Below, in pieces: positions 25,793 through 34,794 of a stretch of 46,855 bases of DNA. This DNA comes from Desulfurococcales archaeon (GTDB taxonomy: Archaea > Thermoproteota > Thermoprotei_A > Sulfolobales > AG1), in NCBI GenBank assembly GCA_009903825.1, contig WYEN01000078.1:1-46855 (forward strand), read 5' to 3'. A program made the position numbers and the translations under genes. The notes under the pieces are model-generated. The model worked only from the letters and a program-made list of their open reading frames with translations. It was not told where the DNA came from and made no database searches. Every line of letters begins with the position of its first letter. Positions within the stretch are counted from its first letter, which is position 1.

Positions 25793-27025
25793 TTATAATA
25801 GTTTTCCGTAGCCAGCTAGCCTCCATCTTCCAGCTACTTGTCTACTTATGGCTACGCTGTTATTTTTAAGAGGTATAGTAGGTTTAGCTAGTACGAGGTC
25901 TAGTATATCATCTCTTATTCTCTCCACTGTTGCATAACTTATCATAGTTCCTATACTTATTAAGATCCTCTCCTTAGGTTTTAAAGATCCTAATTTAATA
26001 GGATCTTTTGTTCCAACAATTCTCTCTAGCAAAGTATATTTGATTGATATGTTATATTCAGGCTCAGGTAATTCACCTGCAAGCCCTACAAAATTGCCTA
26101 CAAGTTTATCTGATTTAGTATAGAACGGATCCAACTCTGTCCCTAATGCCACAAGACCTCCTGGCACAGCATCTTCAAACTCTTCTTCTCCATATCTTAT
26201 CGATACTATCCTAGTATAAAGAGGCTTATATGTAGCTCTTCCACTAGAGTCTTTGATCTCGATGCCAGGTTTGATCTCGATTTCATCTCCGATCTTGAAA
26301 ATTCCTTTCACTACAGAACCTCCTATTATACCTCCCACCAGCTTATCATATGAAGTGCCCGGCTTATTTACGTCAAAACTTCTTGCTATATATAAAAGAG
26401 GCTTCTCGTTAACATCTCTATTAGGTGTAGGCATATACTTCTGGATCGCAGATAACAATATATCTATATTGATCTTGTGAAGAGCGCTGATCGGTATTAT
26501 AGAAGAATCTTGATAGCCCATCTCTTTAATAAAACTTTTGATCTCTTCATAATTTTTCAAAGCCATCTCGCGAGATACAGCATCTACTTTATTTTGAACA
26601 ACTATAACATTTTTAACTCCAATTATTTTAACTGCCATAAGATGTTCTCGTGTCTGTGGCTGAGGACAAGGGTCTGTGGCAGATATAACTAATAAGGCGC
26701 CGTCCATTAGAGCAGCCCCGCTCAACATTGTAGCCATAAGAATCTCGTGTCCAGGCGCATCTACATAAGATACTTTTCTGAGAACAACTGATTCTTTTCC
26801 ATTTGGACATATTTTCTCTGTGACAAAACCCTCAGGATCTCCAAGATCAGGACAGTAGCCTATTATTCCATCAGCATATCCCAGTTTGATCGTCATTGCT
26901 CTCATAAGCTCTTCAGAATGTCTCGCCGTCCATATACCTGTTAATGCCTGAACAAGAGTTGTCTTCCCATGATCTACGTGACCTATAACGCCGATATTTA
27001 TCTCAGGTCTACGCTTTAACTCTAT
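25793..27025 (-). CDS. Translation initiation factor aIF2 subunit gamma, no canonical start codon
   Basis: The GTPase subunit that carries initiator Met-tRNA to the ribosome. G1 ('GHVDHGKTTLVQALTG'), 'GITIKLGY'-type switch ('RAMTIKLGYADG'), 'DAPGHE' and 'NKVD' are all present. The first ATG (26905) lies after the G1 motif, so 40 essential residues are upstream. That frame is open back to a TAA at 27047-27049 but contains no ATG, GTG or TTG. Candidate initiators are ATA 27025 (410 residues, normal length, near the predicted start of a leaderless transcript) or TTA 27019, which sits 6 nt after GGTGT. The zinc knuckle keeps only two of the usual four Cys ('YCPDLG' and 'ICPNGK'). Confidence 0.9.
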   Translation of the reverse strand: MELKRRPEINIGVIGHVDHGKTTLVQALTGIWTARHSEELMRAMTIKLGYADGIIGYCPDLGDPEGFVTEKICPNGKESVVLRKVSYVDAPGHEILMATMLSGAALMDGALLVISATDPCPQPQTREHLMAVKIIGVKNVIVVQNKVDAVSREMALKNYEEIKSFIKEMGYQDSSIIPISALHKINIDILLSAIQKYMPTPNRDVNEKPLLYIARSFDVNKPGTSYDKLVGGIIGGSVVKGIFKIGDEIEIKPGIEIKDSSGRATYKPLYTRIVSIRYGEEEFEDAVPGGLVALGTELDPFYTKSDKLVGNFVGLAGELPEPEYNISIKYTLLERIVGTKDPIKLGSLKPKERILISIGTMISYATVERIRDDILDLVLAKPTIPLKNNSVAISRQVAGRWRLAGYGKLL

Positions 27026-27026
27026 A

Positions 27027-27034
27027 CACCTCTC
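27027..27034 (-). promoter_or_regulatory. GAGAGGTG motif upstream of aIF2 gamma
   Basis: An SD-like sequence one base before ATA 27025 and seven bases before TTA 27019. A TATA-like stretch (about 27051-27060, minus strand) would start transcription close to 27030. Both leaderless ATA and SD-led TTA starts are therefore possible. Confidence 0.4.
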
Positions 27035-27060
27035 TATAATAATTCTTTAATATAAAGCTT

Positions 27061-27109
27061 TTATCTCACAAACATACCGTCTTAATCATATAGAAAGCTC
27101 GTGAGATAA
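27061..27109. repeat. Inverted repeat in the aIF2 gamma-tmcA intergenic region
   Basis: Perfect 9-bp arms (TTATCTCAC at 27061-27069 and GTGAGATAA at 27101-27109) with a 31-nt spacer. It could be a hairpin in a short RNA or an operator for the divergent genes. Nothing further supports either reading. Confidence 0.35.
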
Positions 27110-27258
27110 GTTGATGGCGAAAAAATATATTGTTGTAATATATTTTAACGTATAATTGAGAGGTTTAAATTTCGAAATGTCGGCAAGATATTGTCTTCTA
27201 TTTATTAAACCATAGATCATTGTATTCAATAGTTAATTATTTTCGTTAGAAATCATGT

Positions 27259-29688
27259 GTGGATAAAGATATGACTAAAAAAGTTTTTCATATCTCAATA
27301 AGAAGAGATGACATTGATAAAATTTTAAGTGGCAAATATAAATTCTTCGTCAGATCTATAGTGGCTATAGGCAGAGATGCTGTAAGAAAAAGATATAGAA
27401 TCTTAATTGTCTTATCAAGTTCACAACCTGTGGCACATGGATTAGCTGTAGCATATCTATTAATGAAATATTACAATAAGCTCCAGGATCAATTTAAGAA
27501 ACCTAGGATTCTTTATATGTATCGTAAAGATTTTGATGAAGAAATCATTAGAACGGCTGTGACAAAAAGATTATTAGAAAAGAAGTCTGAGAGAATAATA
27601 CTTTTAACAGATGAGTTCAAAAGATCTGAGGATCATATGGGGAAGACTTATCAAGGTCTAGTAATGGATCTTTCAGATGGTATTAAGCCTAATGATATAG
27701 GAAGACTGGTAGGTGTTGTAGAAGGCGGTGGACTAATAATCATTTTGTCTCCTCCTCTCGAGAGATGGCCTGAAAGTAGAAACATATTTGCTGAATCACT
27801 TGTGGTGCCGAGATATCCAAAACCTAGAAATGTGTTTATAAGATGGTTCATAAGATCTTTGGAGAATAGTAGCGGAGTATATATATTTGATCTCGACAAG
27901 GGAGAGACTATAAAATTCTCTGAGGCAAAGGTAGAAGAATATGAGAGAAAAGAGATCAAGCTTCCAGAAAATTATGTTTTTTCACAACAGATCTATAGAC
28001 TTGCTCTCACGCAAGATCAAATAAATGTGATCAAAGCTGTTGAGGAGCTGATACCTAAGCCTAGCAAAAAGAAGATGATTGTTGTAACTGCTGATAGAGG
28101 CAGAGGAAAAAGTGGTGCTTTAGGTATTGCAATACCAGCTTTAATTAAAGAATTGCTTAAAGTTAAGAATAAAGTTAGAGTGGGAGTGACAGCTATTTCA
28201 CCAGCAAATATTGATACTCTTATGAGTCTTGCTAAAAAATCTCTTGAGATATTAGAGATGAAGTATAAAGTTATTGAAAGAAGAGGAAGGATCATAGAAT
28301 TGAAAGGATCAAACTTCTCAATAGAATATTGGGAGCCAGCCATAATTCCAAGACTAGATCTAGATGTAGTAGTAGTTGACGAAGCAGCAGGTCTCCCGGT
28401 GACTATACTAAATAAGATATGGAAAAACTTTAATAGAATAATAATGGCATCAACTATACATGGTTATGAAGGCGCTGGAAGAGGTTTTTCTATAAGATTT
28501 CTAAAGAGAGTTAAAAATGATTCTAATACAGATCTTATATATCTGACTATGGAAGAGCCTATAAGATATTCTAGAGACGATCCTGTCGAGAAATGGGTTT
28601 TTAAAACATTATTATTAGATGCAGAGCCTGAAGAACTTACAGACGAGGATTATCAGATGATTAGAAACAGAGAGTTTATATATCTAACTTTTGAACCAGA
28701 AGAACTTTTTAAAGAAGAAAATATTGATAAGCTCAAAAGCATATTTGGGATATATGTAGAGGCTCATTATAGAAATGAACCTGATGATCTTGCTATGATC
28801 GCTGATGCTCCTCATCATAAGATCAGAGCTTTGGCATTAAATAACGGAAAGATCGTTGCATCAGCACAGATAGCTGAGGAAGGCGGGTTGCCAGAAGATC
28901 TTATTAAAATGATTTTAGAGGAGAAGAGTGTTCATGGAAACATAATTCCTGATAGAGTAATAAAATATTATAGAGATCCTGTGTTTGGAAAATGGATAGG
29001 ATATAGAATAGTTAGAATAGCAGTTCATCCTCAGGCTCAGGGCATGGGGATCGGAAGCTTTTTTATACAAAAAATAATTGAGGAAGCAACTAGTAAAGGT
29101 CTCGACTGGGTGGGGTCTGGGTTTGGAGCATCTGAAGAACTTCTTAGATATTGGATTAAAAACGGTTTTGTACCAATTCACATATCCCCCTCTAGAAACC
29201 CAGTCTCAGGAGAATATTCTGTGATAGTATTAAAAGGTCTGAAAGAAGAGTCTGTCAAATTAATAAGATATTTTAGAGAGAAATTTAGAGAAAGATTTCT
29301 GCTAAGCTTATATGATACCTATAGAGATATAGAGCCTGAGATAGCAATTCTTCTTTTAAAACCTGATCATTTAGATGAATGTTATAATGAGAAAACTGGT
29401 GTAAAAATAGAGCTTGATGAGATTGATAGAGATAGAATAAGACTATATATTAAAAGACTGATGACATATGAGGTGGTCAATGATCTTATATATAAGATTG
29501 TGATGAGCTATTGGAAAGATCCATGCATAAGAAATAGACTTAAAAAAGAATATGAAATGCTAATGGTCTCTAAAGTTCTTCAGGGGAAAAGCTGGGAAGC
29601 TTCTTCATCAGAGATCAATGTTTCAACAGGTAGAGCTACAGAATATATGAGAAATATAATAACAATGATACTTGAGCTTATAAAATAA
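27259..29688 (+). CDS. tmcA: tRNA(Met) cytidine acetyltransferase TmcA
   Basis: 809 residues. Domain order: N-terminal DUF1726-like region, RecA-like helicase with Walker A at about 278-286 ('ADRGRGKSG') and Walker B 'VVVDEAAGLP', GNAT acetyltransferase at about 585-605 ('VHPQAQGMGIG'), and a C-terminal tRNA-binding part. It makes ac4C in RNA with ATP and acetyl-CoA. Archaeal homologues (Nat10 type) can also modify rRNA in hyperthermophiles. The start is GTG 27259, with ATG 27271 as an alternative. No SD is visible. It precedes tRNA-Gln, which lies on the opposite strand. Confidence 0.93.
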   Translation: MDKDMTKKVFHISIRRDDIDKILSGKYKFFVRSIVAIGRDAVRKRYRILIVLSSSQPVAHGLAVAYLLMKYYNKLQDQFKKPRILYMYRKDFDEEIIRTAVTKRLLEKKSERIILLTDEFKRSEDHMGKTYQGLVMDLSDGIKPNDIGRLVGVVEGGGLIIILSPPLERWPESRNIFAESLVVPRYPKPRNVFIRWFIRSLENSSGVYIFDLDKGETIKFSEAKVEEYERKEIKLPENYVFSQQIYRLALTQDQINVIKAVEELIPKPSKKKMIVVTADRGRGKSGALGIAIPALIKELLKVKNKVRVGVTAISPANIDTLMSLAKKSLEILEMKYKVIERRGRIIELKGSNFSIEYWEPAIIPRLDLDVVVVDEAAGLPVTILNKIWKNFNRIIMASTIHGYEGAGRGFSIRFLKRVKNDSNTDLIYLTMEEPIRYSRDDPVEKWVFKTLLLDAEPEELTDEDYQMIRNREFIYLTFEPEELFKEENIDKLKSIFGIYVEAHYRNEPDDLAMIADAPHHKIRALALNNGKIVASAQIAEEGGLPEDLIKMILEEKSVHGNIIPDRVIKYYRDPVFGKWIGYRIVRIAVHPQAQGMGIGSFFIQKIIEEATSKGLDWVGSGFGASEELLRYWIKNGFVPIHISPSRNPVSGEYSVIVLKGLKEESVKLIRYFREKFRERFLLSLYDTYRDIEPEIAILLLKPDHLDECYNEKTGVKIELDEIDRDRIRLYIKRLMTYEVVNDLIYKIVMSYWKDPCIRNRLKKEYEMLMVSKVLQGKSWEASSSEINVSTGRATEYMRNIITMILELIK

Positions 29689-29696
29689 ATATGAGA

Positions 29697-29769
29697 TAGC
29701 CGGGCGGGGATTCGAACCCCGGTCTCGGGGGCCAAAGCCCCGCATCCTTGACCGCTAGACGACCCGGCT
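29697..29769 (-). tRNA. tRNA-Gln (UUG anticodon)
   Basis: On the minus strand a full cloverleaf can be drawn. The acceptor stem is AGCCGGG/CCCGGCT and the discriminator is A. The anticodon stem is CGGGG/CCCCG with loop CTTTGGC, so the anticodon is TTG. The T arm is CGGGG-TTCGAAT-CCCCG. There is no intron and no encoded CCA. The stems are GC-only as expected for a hyperthermophile, in sharp contrast to the surrounding AT-rich DNA. Confidence 0.95.
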
Positions 29770-29804
29770 TCATATAATATATTTCTTATAGAAAAATAAA
29801 GTTT

Positions 29805-30842
29805 TTATGTCTCAAGAATCCATTTACCTGTTCTGAGATACTCATCTACAGAATTTGCTGCGGCTATTCCTGATGCAAGCGCTTTTCCTATGAAGCTGGG
29901 TCCTATAACTACGTCTCCTGCTGCAAAAACTCCTCTCATAGTTGTTCTATTCTTTTTATCTACCCATATTGTGCCATCTCTGTTTAATTTGATCTCTGGG
30001 TGCATTTTAAATGGTGGGGTAGGGATCTCTCCTATAGCCACTAAAACGCTATCAACATCTAAATATGTCTCAGAACCTTCTATAGGAATAGGTCTAGGTC
30101 TTCCGGTATGATCTGGCTCTCCAAGTCTCATTCTTATAAGCTCTATCTTTCTCAGACGTTTATTTTCATCTCCTAAGAATCTCTTGGGAGTTGCCAGTTC
30201 AATCCATTTGATTCCCATCTTAATCAATCTCTCAATCTCTCTTTTTGCTGGAGCCTCATTAATTGTTCTCCTATAGATCATATATACCTCTTTGGCACCA
30301 AGTTTATGAGAAACTTCTGCGGCATCTACAGCTGTTAATCCTCCTCCTATAACAGCCACTTTATCGCCTAAAGAAGGCAGTTCTTTGAAATCTATATATC
30401 CGAGTTCAGCTCTGCTATATTCAAATAAAAATGATAACGCTGGATATACCCCCTTTAGATCCTCTCCCTCGACACCTAATTTTCTCTCCTCCCATGTGCC
30501 TGTGGCTATTATTACTGCATCAAAATTTTTCACCAAAAGATCAAATCCTATAGTATTATTCTCCTCCTTGTCTCCTTCGACAACTCTCTTATTCACATGA
30601 AAAATTACTCCTAACCTCCTAAGATCTTCAACTCCTTCTTTCACATTTTTCTTAGGCACTCTAAAACCAGGGATCCCGAATAATAAGAGTCCGCCAGGCT
30701 CTGGTAGCGCGTCGAAAACATGTACTTCATAACCTTTGCAGATGAGAACTCCGGCAGCTCCTAAACCTGCTGGGCCTGCTCCTATTATTGCAATTTTCTT
30801 ATCTATTTTATACTTAACATTATCACATCTAGAGAATTTCAA
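29805..30842 (-). CDS. GltD-like NAD(P)-dependent FAD oxidoreductase
   Basis: 345 residues. FAD-binding 'IAIIGAGPAGLGAAGVL', the GltD signature 'PEPGGLLLFGIPGFRVPK', a second Rossmann site 'VAVIGGGLTAVDAA', and the C-terminal 'GVFAAGDVVIGPSFIGKALASG'. It is the flavin core of the glutamate synthase small subunit and NADH-dependent ferredoxin:NADP oxidoreductase (NfnB) family. It lacks the N-terminal double-[4Fe-4S] domain of full-length GltD, and no large subunit is nearby, so the electron partner is unknown. TTG start with GGAGG 5 nt upstream. Confidence 0.88.
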   Translation of the reverse strand: MKFSRCDNVKYKIDKKIAIIGAGPAGLGAAGVLICKGYEVHVFDALPEPGGLLLFGIPGFRVPKKNVKEGVEDLRRLGVIFHVNKRVVEGDKEENNTIGFDLLVKNFDAVIIATGTWEERKLGVEGEDLKGVYPALSFLFEYSRAELGYIDFKELPSLGDKVAVIGGGLTAVDAAEVSHKLGAKEVYMIYRRTINEAPAKREIERLIKMGIKWIELATPKRFLGDENKRLRKIELIRMRLGEPDHTGRPRPIPIEGSETYLDVDSVLVAIGEIPTPPFKMHPEIKLNRDGTIWVDKKNRTTMRGVFAAGDVVIGPSFIGKALASGIAAANSVDEYLRTGKWILET

Positions 30843-30920
30843 TCTAGCCTCCTCACTATAAACAATGTTAACTATAATATAAAGATGAGTCTTTGTTTTT
30901 AATTTTTTAAATAACGCAAC

Positions 30921-30930
30921 ATTTAAATAG
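30921..30930 (+). promoter_or_regulatory. TATA-like box of the M14 peptidase gene
   Basis: atttaaatag lies about 25 nt before the GTG at 30951. This suggests a leaderless transcript and supports that GTG over the ATG at 30963. Confidence 0.45.
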
Positions 30931-30950
30931 CTTCATGATATGAGAGGGTT

Positions 30951-33518
30951 GTGGGAAAAACGATGAGTCCCATACCTTCTCCTGTTGAGTTCTTTGGATT
31001 TAAAATAGGAGAAGATCGAAAGCTCGCTGACTGGGATCAGATAGCGGAATATTATAAGCTGGTCGCGAAAAATAGTGATAGAGTTATCGTAGAAGAACTT
31101 GGAAAAACTTCAGAAGGGAATCCTTTTATAGTTGCATACATTTCTGATCCTAAGAATCTTAGTATGTTAGATTATTTCAGAGAATTGTCTTGTAGAATAT
31201 CTAATCCTCGAGAGCCTTTAGAAGAAGATGAGTTAGAGAGACTTATTAAAGAGGCCAGAGTTGTTGTCGTTATAACAAATAGTATACACGCTACCGAGGT
31301 GGGCGGTACTCAAAGTTCTATCGAGCTTCTCTACAAGCTTGCATTATCTAATGAGCCTGATATACTTAACATACTTGAGAATGTGATCATAATATTATTC
31401 CCTTCATTTAATCCCGACGGCCTCAAATATGTGAGAGAGTGGTACTATAAATATCTGAATACAGAATACGAGGGAACGCCTCCTCCCTATCTATACCACA
31501 GATATGCTGGTCATGATAATAATAGAGATGCATATATGTTGAATCTTGTTGAAAGCAGAATGTTTGCTGAAATAGCATATAAAAAATGGTGTCCTCAGAT
31601 ATATATAGATCATCATCAAATGGGTAGTTATGGAGCAAGACTTTTCATAACTCCAGAGATGGATCCTATATATCCAGACATAGATCCTTTGAACTGGCGT
31701 GAGGCACAGTTTTTAGGCACTTATGCAGCAACAAAGCTCGAGTATGCAGGCGTCTCAGGAGTTGAGACATATGCTCCTTTTACACCAGATTTTGCCTCGG
31801 CGTTTCAGACCATGGCTTATTTCATGAATATAATAGGAATATTAACAGAGTCTGCTTCAGTAAAAATAGCTTCGCCAATATATATACATAGACATCAGTT
31901 GAAAGGCTATAATAGAGGCAGATATAGCGACAGGCCTTTCGCAAATTATCCTAATCCCTGGAAGGGGGGCTGGTGGAGGCTTAGCGATATTATCAGGCAA
32001 CAGACTCTCTCTACATTAGCTATATTAGAGGCGGCAGCAAGATTTAGAGAACAGCTGTTAAGAAACTCATATATCAAAGCCATCAGATCTATTAGAAGAG
32101 GATTAGAGGAGAAGCCTTTCGCATTTATAATACCAGAGGATCAACACGACAGATTTGCTGTATACAGACTAATTAAACTTCTGCTTGATCTAGGTGTAAG
32201 AGTTCATAAAGCTGAGGAGCCTATAAGAGTAGGAAACACGATCTATACAATGAACAGCTACATAGTCTTCACGGCGCAACCTAGAAGAGCTTTAGCTAAA
32301 CATTTGTTAGAGAGATTCATATATCCTGATTATGAGGCCACGCGAGATCCTCAGGGGAAACCTTTAAAGCCTTATGACACAGCGACTGACAGCGTTGCAG
32401 AGTTTCTAGGAGTTGATGTGATAGAGATAAACGAGAGATTTCAATGTAAGACTAGAGAGATATCACATATAGAGATCCCTGATCCTAAGATAGAAAAATC
32501 GAAAGGTTATATCATAGATCCGAGGATTAATGAAAGTTACAAACTTGTGAATATCTTGCTAAAAAGAGGCTATCCAGTATATAGAGTGTTTGAGAGAATA
32601 AAGATCAATGATATAGAGCTTCCAGCAGGATCATTTTATATAGAGTATGAAGAAAAACTTTTTGAAATATTTAAAGAGGCTGTATATTTAACGAAAATTC
32701 AGCCTGTAAACATAGACAGAGACATAGATATACCAATTAAAAAAGTTCTTCCAAAGAGAATAGGGGTTTATCAAAGATTTTATGGAGGCAATATGGAGGA
32801 GGGATGGACACGTTTTGTTCTCGAGGAATTCGAGTTTACATACACTCAGATAAGAGATCAGCCTATTAAGAACGGAGAGTTAGACAAATATGTTGATATA
32901 ATAATATTTCCAGACGATCCTTTGCCATACATAATCGGTGAGAACATAGAAGAAGAGATGAGCAAAAGACTCAAAAGACCATTTAAACTACCTCCATATC
33001 CTCCTGAATACAGAAGTGGTATCGGCAGTGATGGGGTAGATAAATTAAAGAAATTTGTTGAGAATGGAGGAGAGATCTTGACTATGGGTGCCGCAGCTGA
33101 GCTAGCGATCAAAGGTTTGAAGCTTCCTATAAAAGATCTTACGGAAGACATAACAGATCCTAGTCAATTTATGTGCCCCGGATGTACATTATATGCTGAA
33201 GTAGATACAGAACATCATCTAGGTTTTGGAATGCCTCAAGAGACATATATATTTTTCTGGGACAGACCTGTTTTAGAGATAATACCTAATCATTATAACG
33301 AGAATTTCAAAGTTGTAGTTCAATATCCAGAACAAAACATTCTGAGAAGTGGCTGGCTCATAGGTGAGAAGCTTTTGAGTAGAAAACCTGCACTTATAGA
33401 GGCATTAGTAAACAAAGGCAGAGTCTACATATATGCCTTCAGACCGATATTTAGAGCACAAACCAGAGGAACATCTAAATTATTCTTCAACTCTCTATAT
33501 AAGTACGAGAATCTTTAA
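30951..33518 (+). CDS. M14-family zinc carboxypeptidase-like protein
   Basis: 855 residues. Zinc ligands are H113-x2-E116 ('SIHATEVGG') and a His at 221/222 ('YIDHHQMGSYG'). The 'NPDG' (154-157) and 'HDNNRD' motifs of M14 peptidases lie between. The C-terminal third ('KRIGVYQRFYGGNMEEGW') resembles a class I amidotransferase-like domain, as in other large M14 proteins of thermophiles. No signal peptide is visible, so it may act in the cytoplasm. It could release C-terminal residues from peptides, but the substrate is unknown. Confidence 0.85.
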   Translation: MGKTMSPIPSPVEFFGFKIGEDRKLADWDQIAEYYKLVAKNSDRVIVEELGKTSEGNPFIVAYISDPKNLSMLDYFRELSCRISNPREPLEEDELERLIKEARVVVVITNSIHATEVGGTQSSIELLYKLALSNEPDILNILENVIIILFPSFNPDGLKYVREWYYKYLNTEYEGTPPPYLYHRYAGHDNNRDAYMLNLVESRMFAEIAYKKWCPQIYIDHHQMGSYGARLFITPEMDPIYPDIDPLNWREAQFLGTYAATKLEYAGVSGVETYAPFTPDFASAFQTMAYFMNIIGILTESASVKIASPIYIHRHQLKGYNRGRYSDRPFANYPNPWKGGWWRLSDIIRQQTLSTLAILEAAARFREQLLRNSYIKAIRSIRRGLEEKPFAFIIPEDQHDRFAVYRLIKLLLDLGVRVHKAEEPIRVGNTIYTMNSYIVFTAQPRRALAKHLLERFIYPDYEATRDPQGKPLKPYDTATDSVAEFLGVDVIEINERFQCKTREISHIEIPDPKIEKSKGYIIDPRINESYKLVNILLKRGYPVYRVFERIKINDIELPAGSFYIEYEEKLFEIFKEAVYLTKIQPVNIDRDIDIPIKKVLPKRIGVYQRFYGGNMEEGWTRFVLEEFEFTYTQIRDQPIKNGELDKYVDIIIFPDDPLPYIIGENIEEEMSKRLKRPFKLPPYPPEYRSGIGSDGVDKLKKFVENGGEILTMGAAAELAIKGLKLPIKDLTEDITDPSQFMCPGCTLYAEVDTEHHLGFGMPQETYIFFWDRPVLEIIPNHYNENFKVVVQYPEQNILRSGWLIGEKLLSRKPALIEALVNKGRVYIYAFRPIFRAQTRGTSKLFFNSLYKYENL

Positions 33519-33592
33519 AATTTTATATTGTAAGATCATAAAATGTCTTTAGTTAAAGACTGTCTCATAAAATTTTATTTTCATCAATAATC

Positions 33593-34279
33593 TTAACGCT
33601 GATCAATTTTTTTGTCAAAACCTTCTAAACCTCTTAAGGGCACGAATACACAGGGTATATCTTCTATAGTGATATATTCTGTTTCAGAGATCTTTTTTAT
33701 TATATAAAGGATCTGATGCCATCTAGAGCCTATGGGAACTACCATTATACCGTTTATCTTCAGTTGTGACAAAAGTTTTTTAGGTATCTTAGGAGATGCA
33801 GCTGTCACTATGATCCTATCATATATCATTTTATTCTCGAATGTTCCTAGGCCACCGTCACCAATTATTATAGAAACCCTATCATAAAATCCTGTTTTTA
33901 TAAGATTTTTTCGTGCAAACTCTGCTAGTTCCGGTATAAATTCTATAGACACTACATGTCCTATACCTCTAGACTCAGGATCTATGATATCTGCTATTAT
34001 AGCTGCTTGATAGCCTGATCCTGTTCCAACCTCGAGCACGATCATGCCCTCGTCTAGCTCTAATCTCTCTGTCATTATAGCCACCATATGAGGCGCTGAT
34101 ATCGTCTGATCATAGCCTATAGGCAACGGCGTATCTACATATGCGTATTCTCGATAATTTTCAGGCACAAACTCTTCTCTAGGGACTTTTTCAAAAGCTC
34201 TTCTCACTTTCTCGCTTACTATATAGCCTTGCAACATCAGATCTTTGATTAACAATCTTTTCTTCTCTAATAAAGACAT
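33593..34279 (-). CDS. pcm: Protein-L-isoaspartate O-methyltransferase
   Basis: 228 residues. It methylates isoaspartyl residues with SAM to start repair of aged proteins, a need at high temperature. Motifs: 'VPREEFVPENYREYAYVDTP', 'QTISAPHMVAIM', the SAM site 'VLEVGTGSGYQAAII', and 'IIVTAASPKIPKKLL'. I prefer ATG 34279, which has a GAGGT motif upstream and gives the family-like N-terminus 'MSLLEKKRLLIKDL'. A GTG at 34300 gives seven extra residues. Confidence 0.93.
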   Translation of the reverse strand: MSLLEKKRLLIKDLMLQGYIVSEKVRRAFEKVPREEFVPENYREYAYVDTPLPIGYDQTISAPHMVAIMTERLELDEGMIVLEVGTGSGYQAAIIADIIDPESRGIGHVVSIEFIPELAEFARKNLIKTGFYDRVSIIIGDGGLGTFENKMIYDRIIVTAASPKIPKKLLSQLKINGIMVVPIGSRWHQILYIIKKISETEYITIEDIPCVFVPLRGLEGFDKKIDQR

Positions 34280-34395
34280 GTTATTAAGACCTCGGCTCAC
34301 TAATAAATATGTTTGTTCAGAAAAATAGTTGTTAAATAAAAATATTCTCTAAAAGAAAGCAAGCTCAGAAACCTGTTTTCGGAGCAAGAGAAGTA

Positions 34396-34794
34396 TTATG
34401 TTCTCCAGTTAATATTTTTATAAGGGATCTTTAGATAATCAACTATTTTTAGAAAAACATTTCTATAAGTTACGTCTCCAAAGATCAATTTAAATTTGAG
34501 TTTTCTATATTTCATTTTAAGAATCATCTCTCCATTTTCATTATAAATATATATATAGCCGAAAACTCTTTTCTTAATGTTCATCTTAAGATCTATCTGA
34601 GCAACATAACAGCCTCTCTCTAAAGATGCTCTGATCATGTATGCGTCACCTATGACATAGGTAGGCTTTATATCTATTCTCTCTCCTTCTATCTCACTTA
34701 TCTTGTCTCCACATATTTTTAAAGCGATTCTTCTTCTTCGATGAAGTCCTCTTCTACTTTTAGAATTCTCAAAATAAATCTCAATATATCTCAT
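34396..34794 (-). CDS. Small hypothetical protein, orphan pair member
   Basis: 132 residues, basic, predicted mostly beta strand ('YVIGDAYMIRASLERGCYVAQIDL', 'VFGYIYIYNENGEMIL'). I do not recognise it. It overlaps the preceding 82-residue gene by 4 nt (ATGA), so they form a two-gene operon. The upstream protein has a similar strand-rich phrase ('LEASVYNEEGSLTREYKY'), so the two may be related or form a complex. Confidence 0.55.
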   Translation of the reverse strand: MRYIEIYFENSKSRRGLHRRRRIALKICGDKISEIEGERIDIKPTYVIGDAYMIRASLERGCYVAQIDLKMNIKKRVFGYIYIYNENGEMILKMKYRKLKFKLIFGDVTYRNVFLKIVDYLKIPYKNINWRT

